This document shows, in pieces, positions 52,140 through 62,085 of a stretch of DNA of 64,000 nt. Each line of letters starts with the position of its first letter. Positions within the stretch are counted from its first letter, which is position 1. The notes under the pieces were generated by a model. That model did no database searches, was not told where the DNA came from, and saw only the letters and a list, made by a program, of their open reading frames with translations. Source of the stretch: Undibacterium sp. (GTDB taxonomy: Bacteria > Pseudomonadota > Gammaproteobacteria > Burkholderiales > Burkholderiaceae_D); NCBI GenBank assembly GCA_030645915.1, contig JAUSNO010000035.1:20610-84609 (forward strand). The letters run 5' to 3'. Both the position numbers and the translations under genes were made by a program.

Positions 52140-54215
52140 ATGAATTTATTTTTTGAAGAATCAGGTGATTTTAAAGCGGGCAGCGTATTGTCTCAGGCGG
52201 GTGAAGCGTATCAGGTTGAACTGGCCAGCGGCAAGCGTAGCAAAATCAAGGTCAAGGATGTTTTGCTGCAGTTTAACTCGCCCGACCCTGTCAGTCTGAT
52301 GGAGCAAGCCAGGCGGACTGCTACCGAGATTGATCTGGAATTTTTATGGGAAGTGGCGGGCGAAGAGGAATTCGGTTTTGCTGAGCTTGGGACAGAATAT
52401 TTTGGTCATGCACCGCAACCGGTGGAAGCGGCAGGCTTGATTCTGGCCTTGCATACGGCGCCTGTCTATTTCTACAAAAAGGGCCGTGGCCGATATAAGG
52501 CCGCGCCGGAAGCGTCGCTGAAAGCGGCCTTGGCCGGGATTGAAAAGAAAAAACAACAAGCGCTGATTCAGGCTGGCTATGTCGAAGAATTAAAGCAGCA
52601 TCAATTGCCGGAACAGATCAAGGCCCTGGCTTTGCAGCTTTTGTTCAAGCCGGAAAAAAATGGCATAGAGTACAAGGCATTCAGTGAAGCCTGTGATGCA
52701 ATGCAAACCACGCCAGCGCGTCTGATGCTGGCATGCGGTGGTCTCGCCAGCGCCAAGGATTTGCATCTGTCAAAATTTTTGTTTGAGAATTTTCCTAAGG
52801 GACTCGCTTTCCCCGCAACGCCGCTGCCGGCCTTGCCTGACCATTTGCCGGTCGCCAATGTGCAGGCGTTTTCTATCGATGATGTCACCACCACTGAGAT
52901 CGATGACGCTTTTTCGGTAACGCCACTGTCAGATAATCAAATACGGATAGGCATCCACATCGCCGCACCGACCTTGGGTATCAAGCGCGGTGATGCACTC
53001 GACATGATCGCCCGTGCGCGTATGTCTACCGTGTATATGCCTGGCGACAAGATCACCATGCTGCCTGACGAATTAGTCGAGATCTACACACTGGGCGCCG
53101 GACAAACGCGCCCCGCCTTGTCCTTGTATGTCGCCTTGAATACCGAGGATTGGTCGGTCATTTCTACCGAGACCAAAGTAGAAGCGATCACCATGTCAGC
53201 CAATTTGCGACATAACGATCTGGATGCGCTGGTGACAGAAGAAAATCTCGCCAATGATGCCGGCGACTATCCGCATAAGGCGGATATTGCAGCGATCTGG
53301 CAATGGGCGCAGGTGCTGGAAAAAGCGCGCATGGTGAAACGTGAAGGCTTCGGCCTGAAGCCAGAGCAAACCAATCGCGTCGATTTCAACTTTTATGTCG
53401 ACGACGACGTGGTATCTGTGGTGCGCCGCAAGCGTGGTGCACCGCTCGATAAGATGGTGGCGGAGCTGATGATTTTTGCCAATAGTACCTGGGGAAAATT
53501 CATGGCCGATCATGGCATTCCCGGTATTTATCGTGCGCAAGGTGGCGGTTCGGGCGGCTGGGCGGCCAAGATGCAGGTGCGCATGGTGACGCATGCCGCG
53601 CCGCATCAGGGGCTGGGTGTGGATCAATACGCCTGGAGCACATCACCCTTGCGTCGCTATACTGATCTGGTCAATCAATGGCAAATTATCGCGTGCGTAG
53701 AAAATGGCGTGATGGCGCCGTTGGTGGCACCATTCAAACCAAAGGACGCGGATCTGTTTGCCATCGTCTCCGGATTTGATGCCGCCTATGCAGCCTATGC
53801 CGACTTCCAAAATAACATGGAGCGTTACTGGTGCTTACGCTGGCTGGGGCAGGAAAATGCGCGGCAGGTGGAAGCGGTTGTGCTCAAGGACGAAGTCTTG
53901 CGTCTGGTCGACATTCCACTCATCATCCGCTTGCCCGGGATGCCGCAAGTGGCGCGCGGCGCCCAAGTGAAACTTGATATTTTGCGTTGGGATGAGGTTG
54001 ATCTGAGCGTGGAAGCGCGTTTGCTTGAAATGCTGACGACGGTGATCGATGAAGATCTGGAAGAAGTGGAAGAGGGCACCAACGATGCAGTCACCGATGA
54101 GGAGTTCGCTGCTGAAGCAGTTGCAGGGACAGATGCCGAAGCAAGTGCAGGCGCAGCGTTAAATGAACAAGCAGACGGTGCTGGCGACCCGGACCTTATC
54201 CCGGCAGCAGAATAA
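52140..54215 (+). CDS. RNB-domain ribonuclease (RNase II/R family)
   Basis: A 691-residue 3'-5' exoribonuclease. The RNB core begins with A-F-S-I-D-D-V-T-T-T-E-I-D-D-A-F-S (magnesium Asp residues, near 243-257), followed by G-I-H-I-A-A-P and the late T-S-P-L-R-R-Y-T-D-L-V-N-Q motif near 500. The N-terminal cold-shock domains are divergent, as in the short betaproteobacterial type. The last 55 residues are acidic, Ala/Glu/Asp-rich and probably disordered. It differs from E. coli RNase R by lacking a basic S1 tail. Single start ATG 52140. Confidence 0.87.
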   Translation: MNLFFEESGDFKAGSVLSQAGEAYQVELASGKRSKIKVKDVLLQFNSPDPVSLMEQARRTATEIDLEFLWEVAGEEEFGFAELGTEYFGHAPQPVEAAGLILALHTAPVYFYKKGRGRYKAAPEASLKAALAGIEKKKQQALIQAGYVEELKQHQLPEQIKALALQLLFKPEKNGIEYKAFSEACDAMQTTPARLMLACGGLASAKDLHLSKFLFENFPKGLAFPATPLPALPDHLPVANVQAFSIDDVTTTEIDDAFSVTPLSDNQIRIGIHIAAPTLGIKRGDALDMIARARMSTVYMPGDKITMLPDELVEIYTLGAGQTRPALSLYVALNTEDWSVISTETKVEAITMSANLRHNDLDALVTEENLANDAGDYPHKADIAAIWQWAQVLEKARMVKREGFGLKPEQTNRVDFNFYVDDDVVSVVRRKRGAPLDKMVAELMIFANSTWGKFMADHGIPGIYRAQGGGSGGWAAKMQVRMVTHAAPHQGLGVDQYAWSTSPLRRYTDLVNQWQIIACVENGVMAPLVAPFKPKDADLFAIVSGFDAAYAAYADFQNNMERYWCLRWLGQENARQVEAVVLKDEVLRLVDIPLIIRLPGMPQVARGAQVKLDILRWDEVDLSVEARLLEMLTTVIDEDLEEVEEGTNDAVTDEEFAAEAVAGTDAEASAGAALNEQADGAGDPDLIPAAE

Positions 54216-54242
54216 TAGGTTTTATTTTTTGATAAAAAATTT

Positions 54243-55136
54243 GTGAAATCCATTTTTAATAATCTGATACTCAGCACGGCGATTGCCATTTCCGTGATGG
54301 TGCACGGCGTGCTGCTGTTGTTGCATTTTGTTGCGCCGAACCCGGCGCCCACTGCGGCGACCGACCCGGGGCTGGAAGTTATTCTGGTCAATGCCAAGCA
54401 TGACAAGAAGCCGCTCAATGCCCAGGCGCTCGCGCAAGCCAATCTGGACGGTGGCGGCGCCAACGATGAAGGCCGTTCCAAGTCGCCTTTGCCGGACATG
54501 CGCAAGACCGAAAATGGCGACCAGGTAATGGTGGCGAAGAGGAAAATCGAAGCGCTGGAAGAGCATCAGAAGAAGTTGATGGATCAGTTTCGCAAGAAAA
54601 CGCCTTTCTCATCACAACAACCGAACGAAAAAAATCCAACGGAAGATACTCAGCTCAATGCCAACGGGCAGGATAGGGTCGATAGCAATCAGGCGCTAGC
54701 GCGCATGGCGGCAGAGATTTCTCAATCGATAGAGGATCAGAATAAAAGACCGCGCAAGACTTTTATTACGCCAAGTACCCAGGCGGTGGGTTATGCCATG
54801 TATTACAAGGCATTGCAAAAAAAGGTCGAAGATGTCGGGACCTTAAACTTCCCGCAAAAGGACGGCAAGAAATTGTATGGCGAGTTGATTATTTATATTC
54901 CTATTTTTCAGGACGGCACCATCTATGAAAAAGACGGCGGGCCAAAAGTAGAAAAATCCTCCGGTAACAAGGCGCTTGATGCGGCGGCGTTGCGCATCGT
55001 CCGGCGCGCTGCACCATTCGGCAAATTTCCGCCGAACATGCGCTCTACCGATAAGGATGATTTGTGGGTGGTGATTACGCGCTTTAAATTTACCCGCGAT
55101 CAACAACTGGAAACAGAATTGCGAGGCGGTAAATGA
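54243..55136 (+). CDS. TonB-like energy-transducer protein
   Basis: A 297-residue protein with a GTG start. A membrane anchor (about 8-30) is followed by a long periplasmic linker rich in charged residues and Gln (about 40-170), and a C-terminal TonB_C-like domain (about 180-297) with [16 protein letters not shown] and [16 protein letters not shown]. The classic Pro-Lys/Pro-Glu repeat is absent. No exbBD genes are adjacent. It overlaps aroE by four bases. It may transduce energy to an outer-membrane receptor or have an envelope role of its own. Confidence 0.78.
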   Translation: MKSIFNNLILSTAIAISVMVHGVLLLLHFVAPNPAPTAATDPGLEVILVNAKHDKKPLNAQALAQANLDGGGANDEGRSKSPLPDMRKTENGDQVMVAKRKIEALEEHQKKLMDQFRKKTPFSSQQPNEKNPTEDTQLNANGQDRVDSNQALARMAAEISQSIEDQNKRPRKTFITPSTQAVGYAMYYKALQKKVEDVGTLNFPQKDGKKLYGELIIYIPIFQDGTIYEKDGGPKVEKSSGNKALDAAALRIVRRAAPFGKFPPNMRSTDKDDLWVVITRFKFTRDQQLETELRGGK

Positions 55137-55993
55137 GTGGCGTTGTCAATATCGATCAATACTGTGTCATCGGCAATCCAATTGCACACAGCAAATCGCC
55201 GGCGATTCATGCCCGGTTTGCCGCACAAACTGCACAGCACATGACGTATCAACGCTTGCTGGCACCACTGGATGGTTTTGTCGAGAGTGTGACGACGTTT
55301 AGGGATGCCGGCGGCATGGGTGCCAACGTCACCGTGCCGTTTAAGCTTGAGGCGTATGCGCTGGCCACGCACCTGACCGCGCGTGCGCAGGCGGCAGGTG
55401 CCGTCAATACGCTGAAGTTTGAAGGTGAGCAAATCTTAGGTGATAACACCGACGGCATAGGCTTGGTGGCCGATATTGTGCGCAATGCTGGCGTGGCGCT
55501 GCGCGATAAACGTATTCTGTTAATGGGGGCCGGCGGTGCAGCGCGCGGCGTTTTGCTGCCTATCCTGGCGGAGCGGCCACGTGAACTGGTCATCGCCAAT
55601 CGCACTCTTAGCAAGGCAGAGCAATTGGTGGAACTGGCGCGCAATCATTGCGCTATTGGCAGCGATGATCCGGTGCTGGTAAGCGCTGCCGAATGGACGC
55701 AGCTGGACGGACAATTTGACATCATCATCAATGCCACCTCCGCCAGTTTGTCCGATGATGTGCCGCCTGTTTCGGCCTCTATATTGAGTGCGTCCACCTT
55801 GGCGTACGACATGATGTACGGCGCAACGCCCACCGCTTTCCTGCGGTTTGCCGGCACTGCCGGAGCGCAACTGCGCGATGGCCTTGGCATGCTGGTGGAG
55901 CAAGCGGCGGAAGCATTTTATTTATGGCGCGGCGTGCGGCCAGAAACGACTGCCGTGCTCGCGGAGTTGAGACAGTCGCTGGAGGCGCAATGA
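55133..55993 (+). CDS. aroE: Shikimate dehydrogenase
   Basis: A 286-residue NADPH enzyme reducing 3-dehydroshikimate to shikimate. The substrate domain has [11 protein letters not shown] near residue 13 and N-V-T-V-P-F-K with the catalytic Lys near 70. Asp and Asn in G-D-N-T-D-G-I-G near 105 and the NADP loop G-A-G-G-A-A-R-G near 133 are visible, and the C-terminal segment [10 protein letters not shown] is typical. Coupled by ATGA to tonB-like and to mtgA. Confidence 0.95.
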   Translation: MSGVVNIDQYCVIGNPIAHSKSPAIHARFAAQTAQHMTYQRLLAPLDGFVESVTTFRDAGGMGANVTVPFKLEAYALATHLTARAQAAGAVNTLKFEGEQILGDNTDGIGLVADIVRNAGVALRDKRILLMGAGGAARGVLLPILAERPRELVIANRTLSKAEQLVELARNHCAIGSDDPVLVSAAEWTQLDGQFDIIINATSASLSDDVPPVSASILSASTLAYDMMYGATPTAFLRFAGTAGAQLRDGLGMLVEQAAEAFYLWRGVRPETTAVLAELRQSLEAQ

Positions 55994-56676
55994 AACGCAT
56001 TATTCTGTGGTTGATTTTTTTACCTATATTGCTGTTTCTGCTATTGCAGATGTATTTTTTATTGCAAATATGCTGGTGGGCAAAATTTAATCCCAGCTCC
56101 ACCAGTTTCATGCGACATCAGCTGGAAGTCCTGCAGGAAAAAAATCCCAAGGCAAGGTTGCAGCATAAATGGGTGCCTTACAACCGTATTTCAAATAATT
56201 TGAAACGTGCCGTGATCAGTTCGGAAGATGATGGATTTTCTGAACATGAGGGGGTGGACTGGGACGCAATGCAGAAAGCCTACGAGAAAAATAAGAAAAA
56301 GGGCAAAGTGGTTTCTGGCGGCTCTACCATCACACAGCAATTGGCAAAAAATCTTTTTCTCTCAGGTGAACGCAGTTACTATCGCAAAGGACAGGAACTG
56401 ATCATTTCCTACATGCTTGAGCTCTGTATGGACAAGGAAAGAATATTTGAAATCTATCTGAATGTGGTTGAGTGGGGTGTCGGGGTGTTTGGTGCGGAGG
56501 CCGCCGCGCAGCATTATTATGGCGTCAGTGCCGCGGCATTGGGGCCGGCGCAAGCGGCAAGGCTGGCAGTAATGCTGCCCAAGCCGCGTTTCTTTGACAA
56601 AAATACCGGTTCTGCCTATTTGCAAAGACGCAGTGAGCTGATTTTGCGACGCATGAATTCTGCGGAACTGCCATGA
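55990..56676 (+). CDS. mtgA: Monofunctional peptidoglycan glycosyltransferase
   Basis: A 228-residue GT51 enzyme that polymerises lipid II into glycan strands. One N-terminal membrane helix (about 4-25) is followed by the catalytic domain: [12 protein letters not shown] (catalytic Glu), [13 protein letters not shown] and the second Glu region [13 protein letters not shown] 55990 overlaps the aroE stop (ATGA) and gives the family's length; the frame from 55924 would overlap aroE widely. Confidence 0.93.
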   Translation: MKRIILWLIFLPILLFLLLQMYFLLQICWWAKFNPSSTSFMRHQLEVLQEKNPKARLQHKWVPYNRISNNLKRAVISSEDDGFSEHEGVDWDAMQKAYEKNKKKGKVVSGGSTITQQLAKNLFLSGERSYYRKGQELIISYMLELCMDKERIFEIYLNVVEWGVGVFGAEAAAQHYYGVSAAALGPAQAARLAVMLPKPRFFDKNTGSAYLQRRSELILRRMNSAELP

Positions 56677-57101
56677 ACAAAACGACCCAAGGCGGCGCAA
56701 TTAGCCTTTACCTTGTTGCCATATTGATGATGTTGTTGACGCTGGCAGCGTTGGCTTTTTTTTATTTCATGCGCTATGGTCACCTGCCTATGCAGGATGT
56801 CTGGCAGCGCTGGAGTAAATCGGGTGCAGTGATTTCGAATGAGCTGAAGGGCGCTGGCGGGCTGTCTGTTGACGGCGCGGCTTTTGGCAAGGTCGCTACG
56901 GTTGATTCAGGAATCCGGCGCTGCACGATCAAAGGTAAGGTAATTTTTTCTGACGTTGAATGCACTGATAGCAATCCAAGTACGCGCGAGGTTAAACTTT
57001 ACGACAGTAAAGGGGGCGAACCACCCAAAGCCCCCGCTGCGGTTAAAGATGCTCCTGACCCGGACTTGAAGTTGCAAATGATCGACAAGCTAGTCAAATA
57101 G
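56673..57101 (+). CDS. DUF4124-like envelope protein
   Basis: A 142-residue protein with one membrane helix (about 10-32) and a small C-terminal domain. The C-T-I-K-G-K-V-I-F-S-D-V-E-C segment contains a Cys pair spaced as in DUF4124 domains. It ends with an alanine/proline-rich tail and a short charged helix. Function unknown. ATG overlaps the mtgA stop, placing it in the tonB-aroE-mtgA operon. Confidence 0.65.
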   Translation: MNKTTQGGAISLYLVAILMMLLTLAALAFFYFMRYGHLPMQDVWQRWSKSGAVISNELKGAGGLSVDGAAFGKVATVDSGIRRCTIKGKVIFSDVECTDSNPSTREVKLYDSKGGEPPKAPAAVKDAPDPDLKLQMIDKLVK

Positions 57102-57205
57102 GAAATCCATTCGGCGATGCATTTTTTGGCCGGCTAGCGGCAAGAGGTTTGCCGCATGATCATCACACTCATCTTGTTGTTATTAATTTTTACTCGGATG
57201 TAACC

Positions 57206-58174
57206 ATGATTAATGTATTCGTTCTGCACAACGGCCGTCTGAGCCAAATCAACATCGAGAATCGCGAAGACCTCGAAAATACTTTGCCGATCTGGGTCGA
57301 TCTGACCGATCCTAACGAAGAAGAACGCGAGTGGGTCAAGAGCATTTACGGCGTCACGTTGCCGGGTGAAGATGAGGTCAAGGATATCGAAGCTTCGGCG
57401 CGGTATTACGAAGCTGATAACGGCGATCTGCATCTGCGTACGGATTTTCTGATCGATGACGACGATGAGCCGGCGCGCACGGTGACGGTGGCGTTTATTC
57501 TGGCGCGCGATATATTATTCTCGGTGCACACGCTGGATTTGCCGGTGTTCCGCCTGGTGCGCATGCGCGCCCGCTCACGCCCCGGTTCTATCGCCGACTA
57601 CAAAGACGTGCTGATGGATCTGTATGCCACCGATGCAGAATATTCTGCCGATGCACTAGAAGGTATCTATCAGAATCTGGAAAGCGTCAGTCGCGCAGTG
57701 TTGCAAGAAAATTTTTCGGATCAGGATGCGGCAGTGGCGCTGAATGCCATCGCGCAGGAGGAGGATCTGAACGGCAGAATCCGGCGCAATATGATGGATA
57801 CACGCCGTGCCGTCAGCTTCTTGATGCGCGGGCGTTTGCTCAATGCCGAGCAGTTTGAAGAGGCAAGGCAGATTTTGCGTGATATCGAATCGCTCGATGG
57901 CCATACCTCTTTCCTGTTTGATAAAATCAACTTCCTGATGGATGCCACGGTCGGTTTCATTAACATTAACCAGAATAAGATCATCAAGATTTTCTCGGTA
58001 GCCTCGGTCGCTTTTTTGCCGCCGACACTCATCGCCAGTATCTACGGCATGAACTTCAAGGGCTGGTTTCCTGAGCTGGAATGGTCGCTAGGTTACCCAT
58101 TTGCACTGGCGCTGATGCTGGCATCGGCGATTACGCCATTCTGGTATTTCAGGCGTCGCGGCTGGCTCAAATAG
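57206..58174 (+). CDS. corA: CorA magnesium/cobalt transporter
   Basis: A 322-residue pentameric channel for Mg2+ uptake. A large cytosolic N-terminal domain precedes two C-terminal membrane helices. The selectivity signature G-M-N lies in S-I-Y-G-M-N-F-K-G-W near residue 280 at the end of the first helix. The start M-I-N-V-F-V matches the family; the longer frame from 57149 is not supported. Single-gene unit. Confidence 0.93.
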   Translation: MINVFVLHNGRLSQINIENREDLENTLPIWVDLTDPNEEEREWVKSIYGVTLPGEDEVKDIEASARYYEADNGDLHLRTDFLIDDDDEPARTVTVAFILARDILFSVHTLDLPVFRLVRMRARSRPGSIADYKDVLMDLYATDAEYSADALEGIYQNLESVSRAVLQENFSDQDAAVALNAIAQEEDLNGRIRRNMMDTRRAVSFLMRGRLLNAEQFEEARQILRDIESLDGHTSFLFDKINFLMDATVGFININQNKIIKIFSVASVAFLPPTLIASIYGMNFKGWFPELEWSLGYPFALALMLASAITPFWYFRRRGWLK

Positions 58175-58220
58175 CCAGTGAGACCGCCAGACATTGTATA
58201 TTGTCAACAATTGTCAATGT

Positions 58221-58262
58221 AGGCAGGTAAACACCTGATTCTCTCTTGTTTCAGGCCTGCCT
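58221..58262 (+). terminator. Possible terminator after corA
   Basis: AGGCAGG (58221-58227) pairs with CCTGCCT (58256-58262), with an inner CCTGA/TCAGG pairing. No T-run follows. Confidence 0.4.
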
Positions 58263-58293
58263 TATTGTAAGATGGAAAGAATTTCAAAAACAG

Positions 58294-58372
58294 CCATGCC
58301 CAGCACGCAATCCCCATGCGGGTTTCAGGCCAGATAGGCTGAAGAGGCGCATGGATAGTGCGTGACAGGCCT
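58294..58372. repeat. Dispersed palindromic intergenic repeat, copy R8
   Basis: CATGCCCAGCACGCAATCCCC / ATGCGGGTTTCAGGCC on the left and GCGCATGGATAGTGCGTGACAG / GCCTG on the right. It lies between corA and the secretion operon. Confidence 0.8.
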
Positions 58373-58453
58373 GCTCATTGTGAGAAATTTTAGTGTTGAA
58401 AATGATTTTTTTCTGGCGTAGGAATAACCACGGTCCAAGGCGGTGTGCACAAC

Positions 58454-60664
58454 ATGACACAACAGGAAAACTCCTTAAATAGCCCGAGTAGTTCAAATAG
58501 AAGGTCATCCGACTTTGGCTTTGATGCGGGAATACGCGAAGATCTGTTGCATCGCGATCCCCTGCTAGATTGCCTGGTGGAGTTGACGCGTATCCATGGT
58601 CGCCCCAGCACGCGTGCCGCCTTGTCTGCTGGATTGCCCCTACCCGCCGAGGGATTGACACCGTCTCTATTTGCCAGAGCGGCTGCACATGCCGGGTTTT
58701 CGGCCAAAGTGGTGCGGCGCGATCTGGATAAGATTGACACTGCGTTGTTCCCGGTGATTCTTCTATTGAACGATAACGACGCCTGCCTGTTGCAGAACTG
58801 GACTGAGGGCGGTGCCAACGCACAATTGCTGATGCCCGATTCCGGCCAGGGTGCAGTCAATCTCAGCCGTGCAGAATTATTGTCGCGGTATTCAGGCGTA
58901 GCGATTTTCTCTCGACCGCATTTCCGCTTTGACCAGCGCACGCCTCCTCTGGTGGAAGTGCCGCAGCGGCATTGGTTCTGGGGCGCGGTGCTGGAGCAAA
59001 AGCCGATCTTCAAGGATATTCTGGCCGCCGCACTATTGATCAATCTGTTTGCGCTGGCCATGCCGCTGTTTACCATGAACGTGTATGACAGAGTGGTGCC
59101 TAACTTTGCCGTAGAAACCTTATGGGTGTTTGCCGGCGGCATCACGATGGTGTTGATACTCGATTACGTCGTACGCCTGTTGCGCGGACACTTCATCAGC
59201 CTGGTCAGTAACCGGCTTGACCTGAAATTATCAGGCTTGATCATGGAACGCGTCCTGGGTATGCGCATGTCGGAACGACCTGCTTCTGTCGGCGCTTTTG
59301 CATCGAACTTACGCTCATTTGAAGCGGTGAGGGATTTCATCGCCTCTGCGACGGTAACCGCACTGATTGATTTGCCGTTTGCCATCTTGTTTCTTTTTGC
59401 GCTGGCCTGGATTGCCTGGCCACTGATCTTCTTGCCATTGATAGGCATCCTGATTGTGGTGGTCTATAGCTACATGGTTCAGCACAAAATGCGTGAGTTA
59501 TCCGAAACGACCTTTCGCGCTGCGGCCTTACGCAATTCAACCTTGATCGAAAGCCTGACCGCTTTGGAGACCATCAAGGCGCATGGCGCAGAAAGCCAGA
59601 TGCAGGCCAAATGGGAAAAAACCACGGCGTTTTTAGCCCGGGTGAATTCCGATCTGAAGCTGCTGTCTGCCTCCAGCATCAATGGCGCGTCTGCCATACA
59701 GCAGACCGTGAATGTGGCGGTGATCGTGGCTGGCGTGTATCTGATCCAAGAAAAAATGATGTCGATGGGCGGCTTGATTGCGGCCACCATGCTGGCCGGT
59801 CGCGCCATGGCACCGGTCGGGCAAGTGGTGGGTTTGCTGCTGCAATTTGAGAGTGCCAAGAACTCACTCGCTGCACTGGAAAAAATCATGGCGACGCCCT
59901 CTGAGCGCAGCGATGAAAGCGCCTTCATTCACCGTCCGGAAATTTTCGGGAAGATAGAATTCAAGAATGTGCATTTCAGTTATCCGGGGCGGTCTGAGGA
60001 AGCCTTGCGTGGTGTCAGTTTCAAGATTTCGCCGGGTGAACGTCTGGTCATTATCGGTCGCGTAGGTTCCGGTAAATCCACGATGGAGAAACTGATTCTG
60101 GGTTTGTATGCGCCGACCAAGGGTGCTGTCCTGCTTGATGATGTGGATTTGCGCCAGCTTGATCCGGCCGATCTGCGCCGCAATCTTGGCTATGTAGAAC
60201 AGGATTCGATGCTGTTTTACGGTAGCCTGCGCGAGAACATCGCCATACGCGCGCCTTATGCTGACGACCGGGCGCTGGTGGCGGCTGCAGAGCTGGCGGG
60301 ATTGACCGAGTTCGTCAACAGCCATCCAGAAGGTTTCGACATGATCATCAGCGAACGGGGCGAATCGATCTCTGGCGGACAACGTCAAAGCATCGCCATT
60401 GCACGCGCCGCCCTGCTTGATCCGCCCGTGCTGTTACTTGATGAGCCGACCAGCGCGATGGATTATCCGTCAGAGGCGCAATTCAAGGAACGTATCGCCA
60501 AATATGCCCTGCATAAAACCATGATCATCGTCACGCACAGGCCGAGTCTGATGGATCTGGCGACGCGCATTATCGTTCTCGATAACGGCGTGATTGTGGC
60601 TGACGGGCCAAAAGAAAAGGTTATGGCGGCACTGCAATCCGGGCAGATAGGGAGGGCAAAGTGA
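58454..60664 (+). CDS. Type I secretion ABC exporter (LapB-like)
   Basis: A 736-residue inner-membrane exporter ATPase. The N-terminal domain (about 35-160) has the peptidase-C39-like fold but without the catalytic Cys (D-P-L-L-D-C-L-V-E-L), as in RTX and LapA exporters where it only binds the substrate. Six membrane helices (about 175-440) are followed by the ATPase: Walker A G-R-V-G-S-G-K-S-T near residue 540, signature S-G-G-Q-R-Q-S near 640 and Walker B L-L-L-D-E-P near 662. The ATG 58454 is preferred over the GTG at 58445. It works with the next gene and an outer-membrane TolC-like protein not in this window. Confidence 0.9.
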   Translation: MTQQENSLNSPSSSNRRSSDFGFDAGIREDLLHRDPLLDCLVELTRIHGRPSTRAALSAGLPLPAEGLTPSLFARAAAHAGFSAKVVRRDLDKIDTALFPVILLLNDNDACLLQNWTEGGANAQLLMPDSGQGAVNLSRAELLSRYSGVAIFSRPHFRFDQRTPPLVEVPQRHWFWGAVLEQKPIFKDILAAALLINLFALAMPLFTMNVYDRVVPNFAVETLWVFAGGITMVLILDYVVRLLRGHFISLVSNRLDLKLSGLIMERVLGMRMSERPASVGAFASNLRSFEAVRDFIASATVTALIDLPFAILFLFALAWIAWPLIFLPLIGILIVVVYSYMVQHKMRELSETTFRAAALRNSTLIESLTALETIKAHGAESQMQAKWEKTTAFLARVNSDLKLLSASSINGASAIQQTVNVAVIVAGVYLIQEKMMSMGGLIAATMLAGRAMAPVGQVVGLLLQFESAKNSLAALEKIMATPSERSDESAFIHRPEIFGKIEFKNVHFSYPGRSEEALRGVSFKISPGERLVIIGRVGSGKSTMEKLILGLYAPTKGAVLLDDVDLRQLDPADLRRNLGYVEQDSMLFYGSLRENIAIRAPYADDRALVAAAELAGLTEFVNSHPEGFDMIISERGESISGGQRQSIAIARAALLDPPVLLLDEPTSAMDYPSEAQFKERIAKYALHKTMIIVTHRPSLMDLATRIIVLDNGVIVADGPKEKVMAALQSGQIGRAK

Positions 60665-62076
60665 TGAAAAAAATGCGTTTGCTCGGCCTTGGCTTAATCG
60701 GGTTTTTAGAAAAATTGCGCCTGCGCTTTGGGATCTCGCCAGGGCATTGGTTGCTACGCTGGAGCGATAACGTCAGCCTGCCGGAATCCGATTTCATGCA
60801 GGATGCCGACAGCATCATCATTCAGCAAGAACCCTTGCGCGCACGGATTTTGTTGCGTGCATTATTCGGTGTATTTATCTTGTTTATTGTATGGGCCAGC
60901 CTGGTCCATGTGGATGAAATTACCAAGGGTGAAGGCAAGGTCATTCCCTCCCAGCAGTTGCAGGTATTGCAGAGTCTGGATGGCGGTATCGTGACCAATA
61001 TCCTGGTCACGGAAGGACAGATTGTCAAGGAAGGACAAGTCTTGTTGCAGATCGATACCACGCGTTTCGAGTCTTCTGTCAAAGAAAACCGTTCGCTGTA
61101 TCTGTCATTGACTGCCAAGGCAGCGCGGCTGCGGGCGATAGGGGAAGGCAAACCGTTTGTTCCGCCGCCAGAAGTGATTCAGGAAGATCCTGCGACCGCC
61201 GCGGAAGAGCAGCGTTTGTATGAGACGGCCAATTCCGAGCTGGAAGCGCAAGTGTCGATTGCGCGACAGCAAATGGCGCAGCGAGGACAGGAGCAGGCAG
61301 AAGCGAACGCCAGGCAAAGACAGGCCGCACAGGCCTATGAATCGAGCATGAAAGAATTGAGCGTGACCAGGCCTTTGCTTGCTTCCGGTGCGGTATCTGA
61401 AGTTGAGTTGCTGCGCCTGGAGCGAGATGTTTCACGTTTTAAAGGAGAACGCGATGTCGCCACTGCGCAGATTGCCCGCACTCAGGCGGCGATTGGTGAG
61501 GCAAATCGTAAGATTCAGGAAGTTGAATTGATGGCGCGCAATACTGCCAGCAAAGAACTGTCCGAAACCATGGCCAGGTTAAATTCCTTGATACAAAGCG
61601 GCACCGGTCTGGCGGACAAGGTGAAACAGTCTGCGATCCGTTCACCGGTACGCGGCACGGTAAAACGCTTGCTGGTTAATACCGTTGGCGGCGTGGTACA
61701 ACCGGGGCGCGATATTGTTGAAGTAGTGCCGCTGGAAGGTAAGCTGATGCTTGAAGCCAAAGTGGCGCCAAAAGACATTGCTTTTCTGGCTCCGGGACAA
61801 AAGGCCGTCGTGAAGTTCACCGCCTATGATTTTTCTGTGTATGGCGGTCTGGATGCCAAGCTAGAACATATCGGGGCCGATTCTGTCACCGATGAGCGCG
61901 GCAATACCTTTTATACCGTGCGGGTGTCAACCGTGAATGCCGTCCTGTCTGGCGGGCAGCCGATTATTCCCGGCATGGTTGCCGAAGTGGACATTATTAC
62001 CGGTAAAAAAACCATCTTGTCCTATTTGCTCAAGCCGGTATTGCGTGCCAGACAATCGGCATTTACTGAACGATAA
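60664..62076 (+). CDS. HlyD-family adaptor of the adhesin exporter (LapC-like)
   Basis: A 470-residue membrane-fusion protein. One membrane helix (about 62-82), then the lipoyl half-motif L-D-G-G-I-V-T-N-I-L-V-T-E-G-Q-I-V-K, a long coiled-coil hairpin (about 140-330) rich in Gln/Ala/Glu, the second half-motif I-R-S-P-V-R-G-T-V, and a beta-barrel end. The GGGAGGG stretch before the start, and a TGATG overlap with the ABC gene, show coupling. GTG 60661 is an alternative start. It bridges the ABC exporter to the outer membrane. Confidence 0.9.
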   Translation: MKKMRLLGLGLIGFLEKLRLRFGISPGHWLLRWSDNVSLPESDFMQDADSIIIQQEPLRARILLRALFGVFILFIVWASLVHVDEITKGEGKVIPSQQLQVLQSLDGGIVTNILVTEGQIVKEGQVLLQIDTTRFESSVKENRSLYLSLTAKAARLRAIGEGKPFVPPPEVIQEDPATAAEEQRLYETANSELEAQVSIARQQMAQRGQEQAEANARQRQAAQAYESSMKELSVTRPLLASGAVSEVELLRLERDVSRFKGERDVATAQIARTQAAIGEANRKIQEVELMARNTASKELSETMARLNSLIQSGTGLADKVKQSAIRSPVRGTVKRLLVNTVGGVVQPGRDIVEVVPLEGKLMLEAKVAPKDIAFLAPGQKAVVKFTAYDFSVYGGLDAKLEHIGADSVTDERGNTFYTVRVSTVNAVLSGGQPIIPGMVAEVDIITGKKTILSYLLKPVLRARQSAFTER

Positions 62077-62085
62077 CGAATTTAT

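Noticed and set aside
356..58372. Repeat family as a CRISPR array
   Set aside because: Copies are single, kilobases apart, palindromic and different in length; there are no regular spacers and no cas genes.
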